NCBI RefSeq assembly: GCF_014595945.1
Contig: NZ_JABXWU010000001.1
Coordinates: forward strand, 620,001 to 684,000
DNA length: 64,000 nt
From: Alkalibacillus aidingensis
GTDB taxonomy: Bacteria > Bacillota > Bacilli > Bacillales > Alkalibacillaceae
Direction of reading: 5' to 3'
Numbering within the stretch: the stretch's first letter is position 1; each line of letters opens with the position of its first letter. Made by a program: the position numbers and the translations under genes. Shown in pieces: positions 18,145-25,967 of the stretch. The notes under the pieces are model-generated. The model did not search any database. It worked only from the letters and a program-made list of their open reading frames with translations, and was not told the DNA's origin.

Positions 18145-18702
18145 TTAAGCACGTGATACGTATTTACCCTCACCTGTACTGATCACTAGATGTTCGCCTT
18201 TATCAATGAAGAATGGTACTTGAACGGTATAACCTGTTTCAAGCGTTGCAGGTTTTGTTCCACCACTCGCTGTATCACCCTTAATACCTGGTTCTGTATC
18301 AACTACCTCTAACTCAACGTTATTGGGTAGCTCAATACCGAGTGTGTCTCCATCATAAATTAGGACTTGAACCTGCAAACCTTCTTTTAAGAAGTTTAAC
18401 TCATGCTGGATTTTGTCTCCAGGAATTTCGATTTGATCGAAAGTTTCAGTATCCATAAAGGTGTGGTTTTCTCCCGTTGCATATAGGTATTGCATCTGAC
18501 GGCGTTCTAAGTGTGCTTTATTCACTTTCTCACCAGCACGAAATGTCTTTTCTTGGATATTACCATTTTCTAAATTTCTTAATTTAGATCTAACAAAGGC
18601 AGAACCCTTTCCTGGTTTTACGTGCTGAAATTCAATAACTTGCCATATAGATCCTTCTAATTCAATAGTCAATCCTGTTTTAAAATCGTTGACTGAAATC
18701 AT
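18145..18702 (-). CDS. efp: Elongation factor P
   Basis: EF-P binds between the P and E sites and relieves ribosome stalling at polyproline stretches. It has 185 residues, the family length, with a KOW-like N-terminal domain and two OB domains. The loop KPGKGSAFV carries the lysine (about residue 32) that is modified by 5-aminopentanol in Bacillus. The ATG start follows GGAGG. It is 24 nt downstream of yqhT and ends the local operon. Confidence 0.98.
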   Translation of the reverse strand: MISVNDFKTGLTIELEGSIWQVIEFQHVKPGKGSAFVRSKLRNLENGNIQEKTFRAGEKVNKAHLERRQMQYLYATGENHTFMDTETFDQIEIPGDKIQHELNFLKEGLQVQVLIYDGDTLGIELPNNVELEVVDTEPGIKGDTASGGTKPATLETGYTVQVPFFIDKGEHLVISTGEGKYVSRA

Positions 18703-18726
18703 GTAAAAAGCCTCCTCTATGTTTCC

Positions 18727-19788
18727 TTACAGCGTAATTAATTCTTTTGTAGAATGTGTTAATCGTTTGTTTCCATTTTCTGTAATGACCGTATCATCCT
18801 CAATACGACAGCCTCCAACATCTGGCACATAAATTCCTGGCTCTACTGTAACAACCATGCCTGGTTTTAAGACGGTGTCACTTTTGACTGAAAGTGATGG
18901 GCCTTCATGCACATCCATGCCTAAGCCGTGACCAGTTGAGTGTCCAAAATAATCACCATAACCTTTTTCTTTAATATAATCACGTGTTAAGGCATCTGCC
19001 TCTTTACCCGTGATACCTGGCTTAATTCCTTCCATACCACGAATCTGTGCTTGTAGAACCGTATTATAGATTTCTTTAAGTTGGTCACTAATCTCACCAA
19101 CCGCAAAGGTTCTCGTCATATCTGAGCAATACCCTTTATAGAGTGCACCGAAGTCTAATGTCACTAGTTCACCTGATTCGATCGTTTTCTCAGAAGCGAC
19201 ACCGTGTGGTAATGCTGCACGATACCCAGAAGCAACAATGATGTCAAATGATGAAGAGACAGCCCCTTGTTTTCTCATAAAGAACTCAAGTTCATTGGAA
19301 ACTTCAATCTCTTTTACACCTGGTTTAATAACGGTTTGAATATAGTCAAATGCTGCATCAGCAATCTCAGCAGCTTCTTTTAAAATGTTAATCTCATGTT
19401 CTGTTTTAAACAAGCGTAATTGCTCAACAAGTCCATCTACTGGGATGAACTCACTTGTTAATACATTTTGATAAGCTTCAAACACCTGATAAGTGACATG
19501 GTTTTTTTCGAAGCCTAAACGATTAACGCCCAAGTTTTTTACTTGTTCAGCAACTTCTTCATGGATCGGTCCACGGTGCTCTACCAAATCAAAGCCTGTC
19601 ACCTGTTCTCTCGCTTGGACTGTATAACGAAAATCAGTTATAAAAACAGCTTGTTCAAGCGTAATTAATACAACTCCCGCCGTTCCTGTGAATCCGGTCA
19701 TATAACGACGATTTTGACCGTTGGTAATTAACATACCATCGATATCTTTTTCTTGCATCTTTTGACGTAAACGACTAATTTTCTCCAT
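18727..19788 (-). CDS. yqhT: Xaa-Pro peptidase (M24 family, YqhT)
   Basis: This is a dinuclear-metal peptidase of the M24B family that releases the residue N-terminal to proline. It has 353 residues, an N-terminal creatinase-like domain (about 1-125) and a pita-bread catalytic domain. Metal ligands are visible in LDFGALYKGYCSDMTRTF, GHSTGHGLGMDVHEGP, VTVEPGIYV and CRIEDD. I use the ATG at 19788 (MEKISRL) behind GGGAGAG. The ATG six codons earlier lacks a ribosome site. It overlaps the aroQ end by 14 nt. Being next to efp fits roles in proline-rich protein synthesis and turnover, which is inference. Confidence 0.93.
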   Translation of the reverse strand: MEKISRLRQKMQEKDIDGMLITNGQNRRYMTGFTGTAGVVLITLEQAVFITDFRYTVQAREQVTGFDLVEHRGPIHEEVAEQVKNLGVNRLGFEKNHVTYQVFEAYQNVLTSEFIPVDGLVEQLRLFKTEHEINILKEAAEIADAAFDYIQTVIKPGVKEIEVSNELEFFMRKQGAVSSSFDIIVASGYRAALPHGVASEKTIESGELVTLDFGALYKGYCSDMTRTFAVGEISDQLKEIYNTVLQAQIRGMEGIKPGITGKEADALTRDYIKEKGYGDYFGHSTGHGLGMDVHEGPSLSVKSDTVLKPGMVVTVEPGIYVPDVGGCRIEDDTVITENGNKRLTHSTKELITL

Positions 19789-20236
19789 CTTCTCTCTCCC
19801 TTTCATTTAGCTTTTCGATTAATGCATAGACTCCTATTTTATAACTTAATGGACCAAACCCAACAACTAGCCCAGCTGCAGCTGGTGAGATATAGGAATG
19901 ATTTCGGAACGACTCCCGATTATGTATGTTGGAAATATGAGTTTCAATCACTGGCACCTTTATAGCTTCAATTGCATCACGAATAGCTATGCTTGTATGT
20001 GTATAGGCACCAGGATTGAAGACTACTCCCAGATAAGTTTCATTCGCTTTGTGTAACCAATCAATCAATTCCCCCTCATGATTGGATTGGTGTGTATCGA
20101 GTTCAAAGCCCATGGTAGCTACAAGTTCAACTAGTTCTTCCTCAATATTCTGTAATGACTTTGTTCCATAAGTATCTGTTTTTCTATTTCCTAATAAATT
20201 TAAGTTAGGACCATTTAATAATAAGAGTTTACGCAT
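19775..20236 (-). CDS. aroQ: 3-dehydroquinate dehydratase, type II
   Basis: AroQ converts 3-dehydroquinate to 3-dehydroshikimate in the shikimate pathway. It has 153 residues, a type II length. The family start LLLNGPNLNLLG is present. The catalytic tyrosine is in TDTYG (about residue 23), and NPGAYTHTSIAIRDA and HISNIHNRESFR follow. It heads a short operon with yqhT and efp. aroK of the same pathway lies at 33 kb. Confidence 0.97.
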   Translation of the reverse strand: MRKLLLLNGPNLNLLGNRKTDTYGTKSLQNIEEELVELVATMGFELDTHQSNHEGELIDWLHKANETYLGVVFNPGAYTHTSIAIRDAIEAIKVPVIETHISNIHNRESFRNHSYISPAAAGLVVGFGPLSYKIGVYALIEKLNEREREDGEN

Positions 20237-20284
20237 ATATTTGTCTCCCTTTATTGCCTTTCAGATATCAGTTTATCATAGTAT

Positions 20285-20761
20285 TTAGCTATTTTGTGAG
20301 ATTTTTTGCTCAATTCGCTCACCATGATACTCATAAGATATAGTATATCCTACAAAAACTCCATACAAGATAAACTGACAAACGGTTGTTACAATTGTAT
20401 CACTATCCATTGAATATAGGCTAGGGACATATTCAAATAATGGGTTTAAGAGTATAAACGGGATCGCCCACAAGACCATTCCATATAACAGACCTGGAGT
20501 TACTCCATTCGACCTTTTCAATACTAAATAATAAATTAAAGCTGGAATCACCCCGATGAAACCTAAAACCATTAAACTAATTAGTTCTGCTAGGATCCCA
20601 GTCGTCCATTCACCATCAAAGATCGAACGAATAATAAATGTTGCATGAGATACTTCAGAGAAATTTAAATAATAAGCGATTGTTCCTAATGCGCCAAAAA
20701 TGATCGCTCCAATGAATCCAGTCACTAAACTTTTTAAAATTAACGTTAATTTTTGTTCCAT
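20285..20761 (-). CDS. yqhR: Membrane protein YqhR
   Basis: This 158-residue protein has four predicted membrane helices (about 10-30, 55-80, 88-108 and 124-145) and a polar C-terminal tail. It matches YqhR of Bacillus in position between yqhP and aroQ and in topology. Its function is unknown. The ATG start follows AAAGGGG. No catalytic motif is visible. Confidence 0.8.
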   Translation of the reverse strand: MEQKLTLILKSLVTGFIGAIIFGALGTIAYYLNFSEVSHATFIIRSIFDGEWTTGILAELISLMVLGFIGVIPALIYYLVLKRSNGVTPGLLYGMVLWAIPFILLNPLFEYVPSLYSMDSDTIVTTVCQFILYGVFVGYTISYEYHGERIEQKISQNS

Positions 20762-20857
20762 TACTCTTTACACCCCTTTTGTTTTTATCTTGTACGAACA
20801 GTTTAATTTCATGCGATCGTGTAGCAAATAAAATTCTTAGCTTAAATAGTGATGAAA

Positions 20858-20886
20858 TGTATAAACAAACGCTTACGTGGTATAAT
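20858..20886 (+). promoter_or_regulatory. Extended -10 promoter for yqhP
   Basis: TGGTATAAT (TATAAT 20881-20886) is a perfect extended -10. The -35 at 20858-20863 is poor. Its position 62 nt before the ATG at 20948 argues against upstream start codons in this frame. Confidence 0.5.
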
Positions 20887-20947
20887 GGAACCAAATCAAA
20901 AAATTGGTAACGGTAAAAACGTTTGCTATTCTGGAAAGGGGTTCGTT

Positions 20948-21292
20948 ATGCCAAGAAGCAAGAATGCAATCATCATATACATTGTTGGTTCTCTAGCTTT
21001 AATTGGAATATTTGGGCAATTATTTAATAGTCCAATCGAATTCATTCAAGGTATTCTTATGATGCTTGGCTTCACAGCTCTAATTGGTGCAGCTGTCTAC
21101 TACTTTTTAATATACCGTGGTCGATCACCTAAGTCAGGCTATCATCAAGCTGTTAAACAATCTAAACAGAAGTATGGAACCACAAATCACCATATGGGAT
21201 ATCAATCACAAGTGAGAAAACCATCTAAATTATCAAAACGGAATCATGTTCAAAAAAGTCATTTAAAAGTAATTAGAGGAAATAAAAAATAA
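20948..21292 (+). CDS. yqhP: YqhP family (SA1362-type) membrane protein
   Basis: This 114-residue protein has two N-terminal membrane helices (about 8-25 and 32-53) and a very basic tail rich in Lys, Gln, Ser and His. It is the usual divergent neighbour of yqhR in Bacillus. Its function is unknown. I start it at ATG 20948 (MPRSKN), 6 nt after AAGGGG. Longer in-frame starts at 20849 or 20885 lie upstream of or inside the -10 element. Confidence 0.8.
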   Translation: MPRSKNAIIIYIVGSLALIGIFGQLFNSPIEFIQGILMMLGFTALIGAAVYYFLIYRGRSPKSGYHQAVKQSKQKYGTTNHHMGYQSQVRKPSKLSKRNHVQKSHLKVIRGNKK

Positions 21293-21301
21293 AAAAATTA
21301 A

Positions 21302-21333
21302 TAACCCCACATGACCTCGATCATGTGGGGTTA
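21302..21333 (-). terminator. Terminator between yqhP and yqhO
   Basis: A 13-bp perfect stem (21302-21314 with 21321-21333, core AACCCCACATGA) lies between convergent genes. The T-rich side is on the minus strand, so it mainly ends yqhO. Plus-strand transcripts leave it without a clear T-run. Confidence 0.75.
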
Positions 21334-21335
21334 CT

Positions 21336-22247
21336 TCACTCAAGATAACCTCTTTTTTTAAGAAAGGCTTTGGCCTTACTTCGACCTAGATTTAGTAAGT
21401 AGTTCTTTTCATCCTCATCAAGATGAAAGTCAGTTGCATTCACCTGATCAATAGGAATAAAAATGATATTCTTTGCATCCTCATTGGAGATATAACGAGC
21501 ATCGTGTGCCCTAATTAATGTTTGAAATAACCCATCCAACATATTTAAAGCGTTATCGATTGTTCGAGCCGGTATTGCTTTATCTATATAAGCATCACTC
21601 GAACTTAACTTCACACCTAAAACTGGTCTTTCTGATGACTGATTTTCTTCCGGCTTAAATATCCAGTACGGGAAATTACTTAATACACCACCATCAACTA
21701 AGACACTTCTATAGCGCGATTTAGTCGGTAAGATTACCGGTTGAAAAAAATAGGGGATACTCACACTAATTCTTACTGCACGTGCAACAGGAAATGTTGT
21801 AGGGTCAATACCATAGTAGTTATGTAAATCATTAGGAAAAACAGTAATTCTTCCATTGGTTAGGTCGGTCCCAATTATATGTAACTGATCTTCTTCTATA
21901 TCAGCGAATGTATGGATACCCTTTTTCCATAAAAGTTCTGTTAACCATTCCTCTAACTTGTCACCTCTATAAATACCCATTCGAAAATAAATATTTAGCC
22001 ATTTCAAAAATGGCACCTTTTTAAACCATGGGGATTCATCCAATAACTCTTTAGGGTGTAAATCTTGAAAAATATGTTCCAGCTCATTAGCTGTATAACC
22101 TGCAGTCACCAAAGCAGCTACTAGAGCACCTGCTGAAGTGCCTGCGAGTCGTTTAAATTCGATTTGATTTTCTTCTAGTACCTCTAAAGCTCCCAAATAG
22201 GCAAAAGCTTTTACTCCACCACCAGAAAATACACCATCCACATACAC
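21336..22247 (-). CDS. yqhO: Patatin-like phospholipase (YqhO)
   Basis: Patatin-family proteins are serine lipid acyl hydrolases with a Ser-Asp dyad. The oxyanion loop is GVFSGGGVKA near the start, the nucleophile is in GTSAG (about residue 37) and the aspartate in DGG (about residue 190). The protein is 303 residues from GTG 22247, which sits 7 nt after AGAGGTG and gives a start VYVDGVFSGGG like the B. subtilis protein. A longer ATG start 12 codons upstream is possible but lacks such a site. The substrate is unknown. Confidence 0.9.
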   Translation of the reverse strand: MYVDGVFSGGGVKAFAYLGALEVLEENQIEFKRLAGTSAGALVAALVTAGYTANELEHIFQDLHPKELLDESPWFKKVPFLKWLNIYFRMGIYRGDKLEEWLTELLWKKGIHTFADIEEDQLHIIGTDLTNGRITVFPNDLHNYYGIDPTTFPVARAVRISVSIPYFFQPVILPTKSRYRSVLVDGGVLSNFPYWIFKPEENQSSERPVLGVKLSSSDAYIDKAIPARTIDNALNMLDGLFQTLIRAHDARYISNEDAKNIIFIPIDQVNATDFHLDEDEKNYLLNLGRSKAKAFLKKRGYLE

Positions 22248-22309
22248 GTAAGAGCACCTCTTTAAGATGAATTGACTATTCATTTTATGTATTGAAATGC
22301 AGAAATATG

Positions 22310-22342
22310 AAAAAAGAGTTTGACCTCAAAGAGATCAAACTC
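22310..22342 (-). terminator. Terminator after nrdJ
   Basis: The arms GAGTTTGA and TCAAACTC (22342-22335 and 22323-22316) are followed by six T on the minus strand, 16 nt past the nrdJ stop. Confidence 0.8.
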
Positions 22343-22357
22343 CTAATTTTAAATGAT

Positions 22358-24916
22358 TTATAGCCCACACTTCAACTGCGCTCCACAATTGGTACATGTA
22401 TTACAACCACCGACATCTTCAATATGGCCTTTCCGACATACTGGACAAGTATCACCGACTTCAGATCCAATTGTTACATTCGTTTTATCAAGTTCCTGTA
22501 CGGTGTCCATTAAAACTACTTTTTGCTCTTCTTCCTCAAAAAGCTCCGTTTGTTCTGAGAAGTCGTTCTCTTCTGCTTTTAAAGATAATACTTGTGTGTC
22601 ACGGCTGCCGTCTACATATACAGTACCACCTTTGGCACCGCCTTTATAAAGACGACGATAAACCTGCTCTACTTGATCGACTCGGTACCCCTTTGGAGCG
22701 TTAACGGTCTTAGAGATCGAGCTGTCAACCCAGCGTTGAATCACACACTGCGTATCAGCATGTGCTTCAGGTGATAAACTCATTGCCGTCACAAACCAAT
22801 TTGGCAAGGTATCTTGTTCAGCTTCAGGGTGACGTTGATAGTATTCTTCAACAATATCAGCTTTCACCTCTATAAACTTGCCTAAGCGACCACTTCTATA
22901 ATAAGTGAAAGAAAAGTATGGTTCTAAACCGGTTGATACACCGACCATTGTTCCTGTAGAACCAGTTGGTGCAACGGTTAATAAGTGTGAATTTCGAATA
23001 CCATATTTCAAGATATCTTCTCGTATATCTTCTGGCATTTTTTTCATATAACCTGTATTAATAAAATTTTCACGTAGATGTTGTGTTTCTTCTTCAGTAT
23101 CACCGATTAAGAAAGGAAAACTCCCTTTCTCCTTCGCAAGTTCAATTGAAGCACGATAAGCAGTCGTTGCAATGGTCGCAAAAATTTGATCAACTAACTC
23201 ATTACCTTCCTCAGAGCCATACTCTGTCTCACAATAGATTAATAGATCGTGTAAGCCCATTACACCTAGACCAATACGTCTCTCTCCTAATGCTTGCTTT
23301 CGATTCTCATCTAAAAAGTAAGGTGTAGAATCAATGACGTTATCTTGCATCCTTACTCCTGTTTCAACGGTGAGCTTTAATTTTTCAAAGTCTGGCTTCT
23401 TCTCGTCCTTATCAGCAATTGCCGCAAGATTAACTGCAGCTAAGTTACAAACAGAGTAAGGAGCAAGTGGTTGCTCTCCACATGGATTAGTAGCCACGAC
23501 TTTCTGGCCATAAGCTGAAGCATTTGTTTCTTTATTGGCATTATCAATAAAGAAAATCCCAGGTTCTGCAGAATAAGTGGCACAAATATTAATTAAATTC
23601 CATAATTCTTTAGCTTTGATTTTTTGATAGGTTTTAATCGCGAGACCTTTTTGCTCCCATTCACGGACATCTCCTACCTCACTCCAGTAGCTATTATAAA
23701 ACTCCATTTCTTCATCCGTATAGTTCTCTACATCTGGAAAACGAAGCTCGTACCAATCATCGTTCTCGACTGCTTTCATGAATTCATCAGTGATACAAAC
23801 AGAAATATTAGCACCCGTTAGAAACTCTGGATTGTGAACACTATATGTACCACCATCACGCAATTTCATTTCCGCTTCTCTAATATTCTCCTCTGTAAAC
23901 CCACCATGGCCTTCAATATGTTTATAATTGACAATACCTTGATACATTTGAATTTCAGTGTTTGATAGTGGTGTGAACTTTAATTTATCCTTTGCTAACT
24001 GACGAACCGTTTCATCTTCAATATTTTCAATCAGATAACGTAGAATTCTTGGGTTTTGCATTTTTGAAATAATAAATTCAATAACATCAGGGTGCCAATC
24101 GTTAAGCATAATCATTTGTGCACCACGTCTTGAACCACCTTGCTCGACCAAGTGCGTTAATTTCGCAATATCATCCAACCAAGAAACTGAACCAGACGAT
24201 TTTCCGTTTACCCCTCTAGCTAAAGCATTTCGTGGTCTTAAAGTTGATCCATTGGTACCAACACCACCACCACGTGACATAATCTCCATAACTTGCTTAC
24301 GGTGATCACTAATTCCTTCTCTTGAATCTTTAACAAAAGGCATCACATAGCAGTTAAAATATGTCACATCTGTGTTAGAACCTGCACCATAAAGAACACG
24401 ACCGGCTGGGATGAAGTTTAGTGACGATAACTCATCATAGAATCGTTGAAACCATTCTTGCCTTTTTTCTTCTGAGGTCTCAACCTCTGCCAGTCCAGTT
24501 GCATTTCTTAAAGCAATTTGCTCATAATAAACTTCTAATGGCTTATCAATCACACTTAAAGATCGTTCAATGATTCCTGTTTCTTGTTCAGCCTCTGTTT
24601 CTAGTAAATTAGCATAATCGCTTTCAACTCTTACTAGTGCTTTATTGTTCTCGACATCTAAATCAACAATAAAACCTGTACCTCTTGCTGGAAACTTCGG
24701 GTCCTCTTTTATAGTTAGAACAACAAAGTCTCCTGCCTTTAACGTTTTCTTCTCCGTATCCTTAAATGCATATCGATCTAACATGACCAATCTCGACACA
24801 CCTTTATGTGTTGTGGTCATGTCATCTGTAATCGGATGTACGTGAGGAAATAGCTTGATGTCTTCATTCAATAAGTCAACATCCAATTTTAAGTCTTTTT
24901 CTACTACACCTTGCAT
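22358..24916 (-). CDS. nrdJ: Class II (B12-dependent) ribonucleotide reductase
   Basis: NrdJ reduces ribonucleotides to deoxyribonucleotides using adenosylcobalamin, with no oxygen requirement. It has 852 residues. The barrel shows FNCYVMPFVKD, SRGGGVG, NPCGEQ and a GSTGTMVGVSTG loop. The C terminus holds a cysteine-rich tail (CPVCRKG, CNTCTNCGAQLKCG) that combines a zinc-ribbon-like module with the redox cysteines. The ATG start follows GGAGGAGG. Expression is probably controlled by NrdR, since two NrdR-type boxes lie about 100-140 nt upstream. Many Bacillus species use class I NrdEF, so this gene is distinctive. Confidence 0.96.
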   Translation of the reverse strand: MQGVVEKDLKLDVDLLNEDIKLFPHVHPITDDMTTTHKGVSRLVMLDRYAFKDTEKKTLKAGDFVVLTIKEDPKFPARGTGFIVDLDVENNKALVRVESDYANLLETEAEQETGIIERSLSVIDKPLEVYYEQIALRNATGLAEVETSEEKRQEWFQRFYDELSSLNFIPAGRVLYGAGSNTDVTYFNCYVMPFVKDSREGISDHRKQVMEIMSRGGGVGTNGSTLRPRNALARGVNGKSSGSVSWLDDIAKLTHLVEQGGSRRGAQMIMLNDWHPDVIEFIISKMQNPRILRYLIENIEDETVRQLAKDKLKFTPLSNTEIQMYQGIVNYKHIEGHGGFTEENIREAEMKLRDGGTYSVHNPEFLTGANISVCITDEFMKAVENDDWYELRFPDVENYTDEEMEFYNSYWSEVGDVREWEQKGLAIKTYQKIKAKELWNLINICATYSAEPGIFFIDNANKETNASAYGQKVVATNPCGEQPLAPYSVCNLAAVNLAAIADKDEKKPDFEKLKLTVETGVRMQDNVIDSTPYFLDENRKQALGERRIGLGVMGLHDLLIYCETEYGSEEGNELVDQIFATIATTAYRASIELAKEKGSFPFLIGDTEEETQHLRENFINTGYMKKMPEDIREDILKYGIRNSHLLTVAPTGSTGTMVGVSTGLEPYFSFTYYRSGRLGKFIEVKADIVEEYYQRHPEAEQDTLPNWFVTAMSLSPEAHADTQCVIQRWVDSSISKTVNAPKGYRVDQVEQVYRRLYKGGAKGGTVYVDGSRDTQVLSLKAEENDFSEQTELFEEEEQKVVLMDTVQELDKTNVTIGSEVGDTCPVCRKGHIEDVGGCNTCTNCGAQLKCGL

Positions 24917-25010
24917 TGTGTTTCCTCCTCCACGTCATGTAATATAAAATTGTTAGTCTCAATCGAGTAAATGATTAATCTACCATTACACTAACAAAGG
25001 ATGAAAAATA

Positions 25011-25058
25011 AATCAATATATAGTGTTTCGTTTTTAATTAAATAACAATATATTGTGT
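25011..25058. promoter_or_regulatory. Tandem NrdR boxes upstream of nrdJ
   Basis: Two copies of an ACACwATATATTG-type box lie at 25043-25058 (minus: ACACAATATATTGTTA) and 25011-25026 (minus: ACACTATATATTGATT). They start 32 bp apart, about three helical turns. This is the known architecture of NrdR operators in front of ribonucleotide reductase genes. They overlap a possible -35/-10 pair (TTATTT, 17 nt, TATATA). Confidence 0.8.
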
Positions 25059-25139
25059 TCGGCACATATTTCTACAAAAAAGTCAACACGGTAAAAGGAC
25101 TCATTTTCTATCCAATTTCACCTAAATGGTTAGGGGGTT

Positions 25140-25168
25140 GTGACAAAAAAACGATGATATTGTAACAT
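25140..25168 (+). promoter_or_regulatory. Promoter-like module, first copy
   Basis: GTGACA (25140-25145), 17 nt, TAACAT (25163-25168). It ends 33 nt before the small ORF at 25202. A matching module is repeated at 25308. Confidence 0.45.
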
Positions 25169-25201
25169 AGAATTTTAACAGGTTTAGAAAGGGTGATAAC
25201 C

Positions 25202-25282
25202 ATGTTAGAATGGTTTATTATATTTATCTTATTAGTTTTAGCTTGGCAACTATTTAACAAGACCGATCAGAAGACTATTTAA
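25202..25282 (+). CDS. Putative 26-residue single-helix membrane peptide
   Basis: A short frame reads MLEWFIIFILLVLAWQLFNK followed by TDQKTI and a stop. Residues 4-18 are strongly hydrophobic and the tail is polar, typical of a small membrane peptide. An AAAGGGTG ribosome site lies about 6 nt before the ATG, and a promoter-like sequence is upstream. I do not recognise it and assign no function. An 8-bp inverted repeat (25268-25275 with 25303-25310) spans its 3' end but has no T-run. Being so short, it could be chance. Confidence 0.45.
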   Translation: MLEWFIIFILLVLAWQLFNKTDQKTI

Positions 25283-25307
25283 AAAAAGAGTAACATAATC
25301 CTGTCTT

Positions 25308-25336
25308 CTGACAATAAGGAAAATATATTGTAACAT
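25308..25336 (+). promoter_or_regulatory. Promoter-like module, second copy
   Basis: CTGACA (25308-25313), 17 nt, TAACAT (25331-25336). It shares TGACA and an identical 15-mer ATATTGTAACATAGA at the same spacing with the copy at 25140. Confidence 0.4.
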
Positions 25337-25366
25337 AGATTTAGAACAAGCCAATAGAAAAAAACT

Positions 25367-25395
25367 TTGAAAGTATTAGAAATCCTTCATATAAT
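25367..25395 (+). promoter_or_regulatory. Sigma-A promoter for rhodanese yqhL
   Basis: TTGAAA (25367-25372), 17 nt, TATAAT (25390-25395), a near-consensus promoter 34 nt before the yqhL start. Confidence 0.75.
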
Positions 25396-25428
25396 AGGAA
25401 TAGACATAGAAGAAAGAGAGGAAGCGTG

Positions 25429-25821
25429 ATGGGAACGTTATTAGTTATCTTAGTAGTTATAGCTTTACTCATTTTATTTGGGGTCTTTAGGAACCTTCGT
25501 ATTCAAAAGCATTTAAAAACGCTTACAGAAGAACAGTTCAAACAAGGCTACCGGAAAGCGCAATTAATTGATGTACGCGAGCCACGTGAATTTGAGAGAG
25601 GTCACATTCTTGGTGCAAGAAACATTCCGTTATCACAATTAAAACAGCGTTTAGGTGAAATACGAAAAGACCAAGCTGTATATCTATACTGTCAGCGAGG
25701 TTCTAGGTCAACAAAAGCTGCTAATATTTTGCGTAAAAAAGGATATCAAGACTTAAACCAATTAAAAGGTGGCTTCAGTAAGTGGACAGGCAAGATCAAA
25801 GTTAAACAAAAGGGATACTAA
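25429..25821 (+). CDS. yqhL: Membrane-anchored rhodanese-like protein YqhL
   Basis: Rhodanese domains carry sulfur on a cysteine persulfide or bind other ligands. The protein is 130 residues. One N-terminal membrane helix (about 2-22) is followed by a cytoplasmic rhodanese domain with LIDVREPREFERGHI and the active loop YCQRGSRS. The cysteine is near residue 88. I use ATG 25429, 7 nt after GAGG, rather than the GTG one codon earlier. It is transcribed alone, between a strong promoter and a terminator. Confidence 0.9.
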   Translation: MGTLLVILVVIALLILFGVFRNLRIQKHLKTLTEEQFKQGYRKAQLIDVREPREFERGHILGARNIPLSQLKQRLGEIRKDQAVYLYCQRGSRSTKAANILRKKGYQDLNQLKGGFSKWTGKIKVKQKGY

Positions 25822-25839
25822 GGAATAATTATTTTAACT

Positions 25840-25900
25840 AAATCTAAACTGTGTAAGTAGAAAAGAAATGAGCTCTACTTACCCGTTTAGATTTTTATTT
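25840..25900 (+). terminator. Terminator after yqhL
   Basis: Outer arms AAATCTAAAC (25840-25849) with GTTTAGATTT (25885-25894) and inner arms GTAAGTAG with CTACTTAC are followed by TTTTTATTTT. Confidence 0.8.
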
Positions 25901-25905
25901 TGCTC

Positions 25906-25938
25906 AAAAAAAGGAGATTCTGGTTTCCCAGGATCTCC
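25906..25938 (-). terminator. Terminator after gcvPB
   Basis: Arms 25928-25938 and 25913-25923 (GGAGATyCTGG with one mismatch) are followed by seven T on the minus strand. It ends the gcvT-gcvPA-gcvPB operon. Confidence 0.85.
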
Positions 25939-25967
25939 TTCAACCTCTTATTATTTGATTTATCAAT

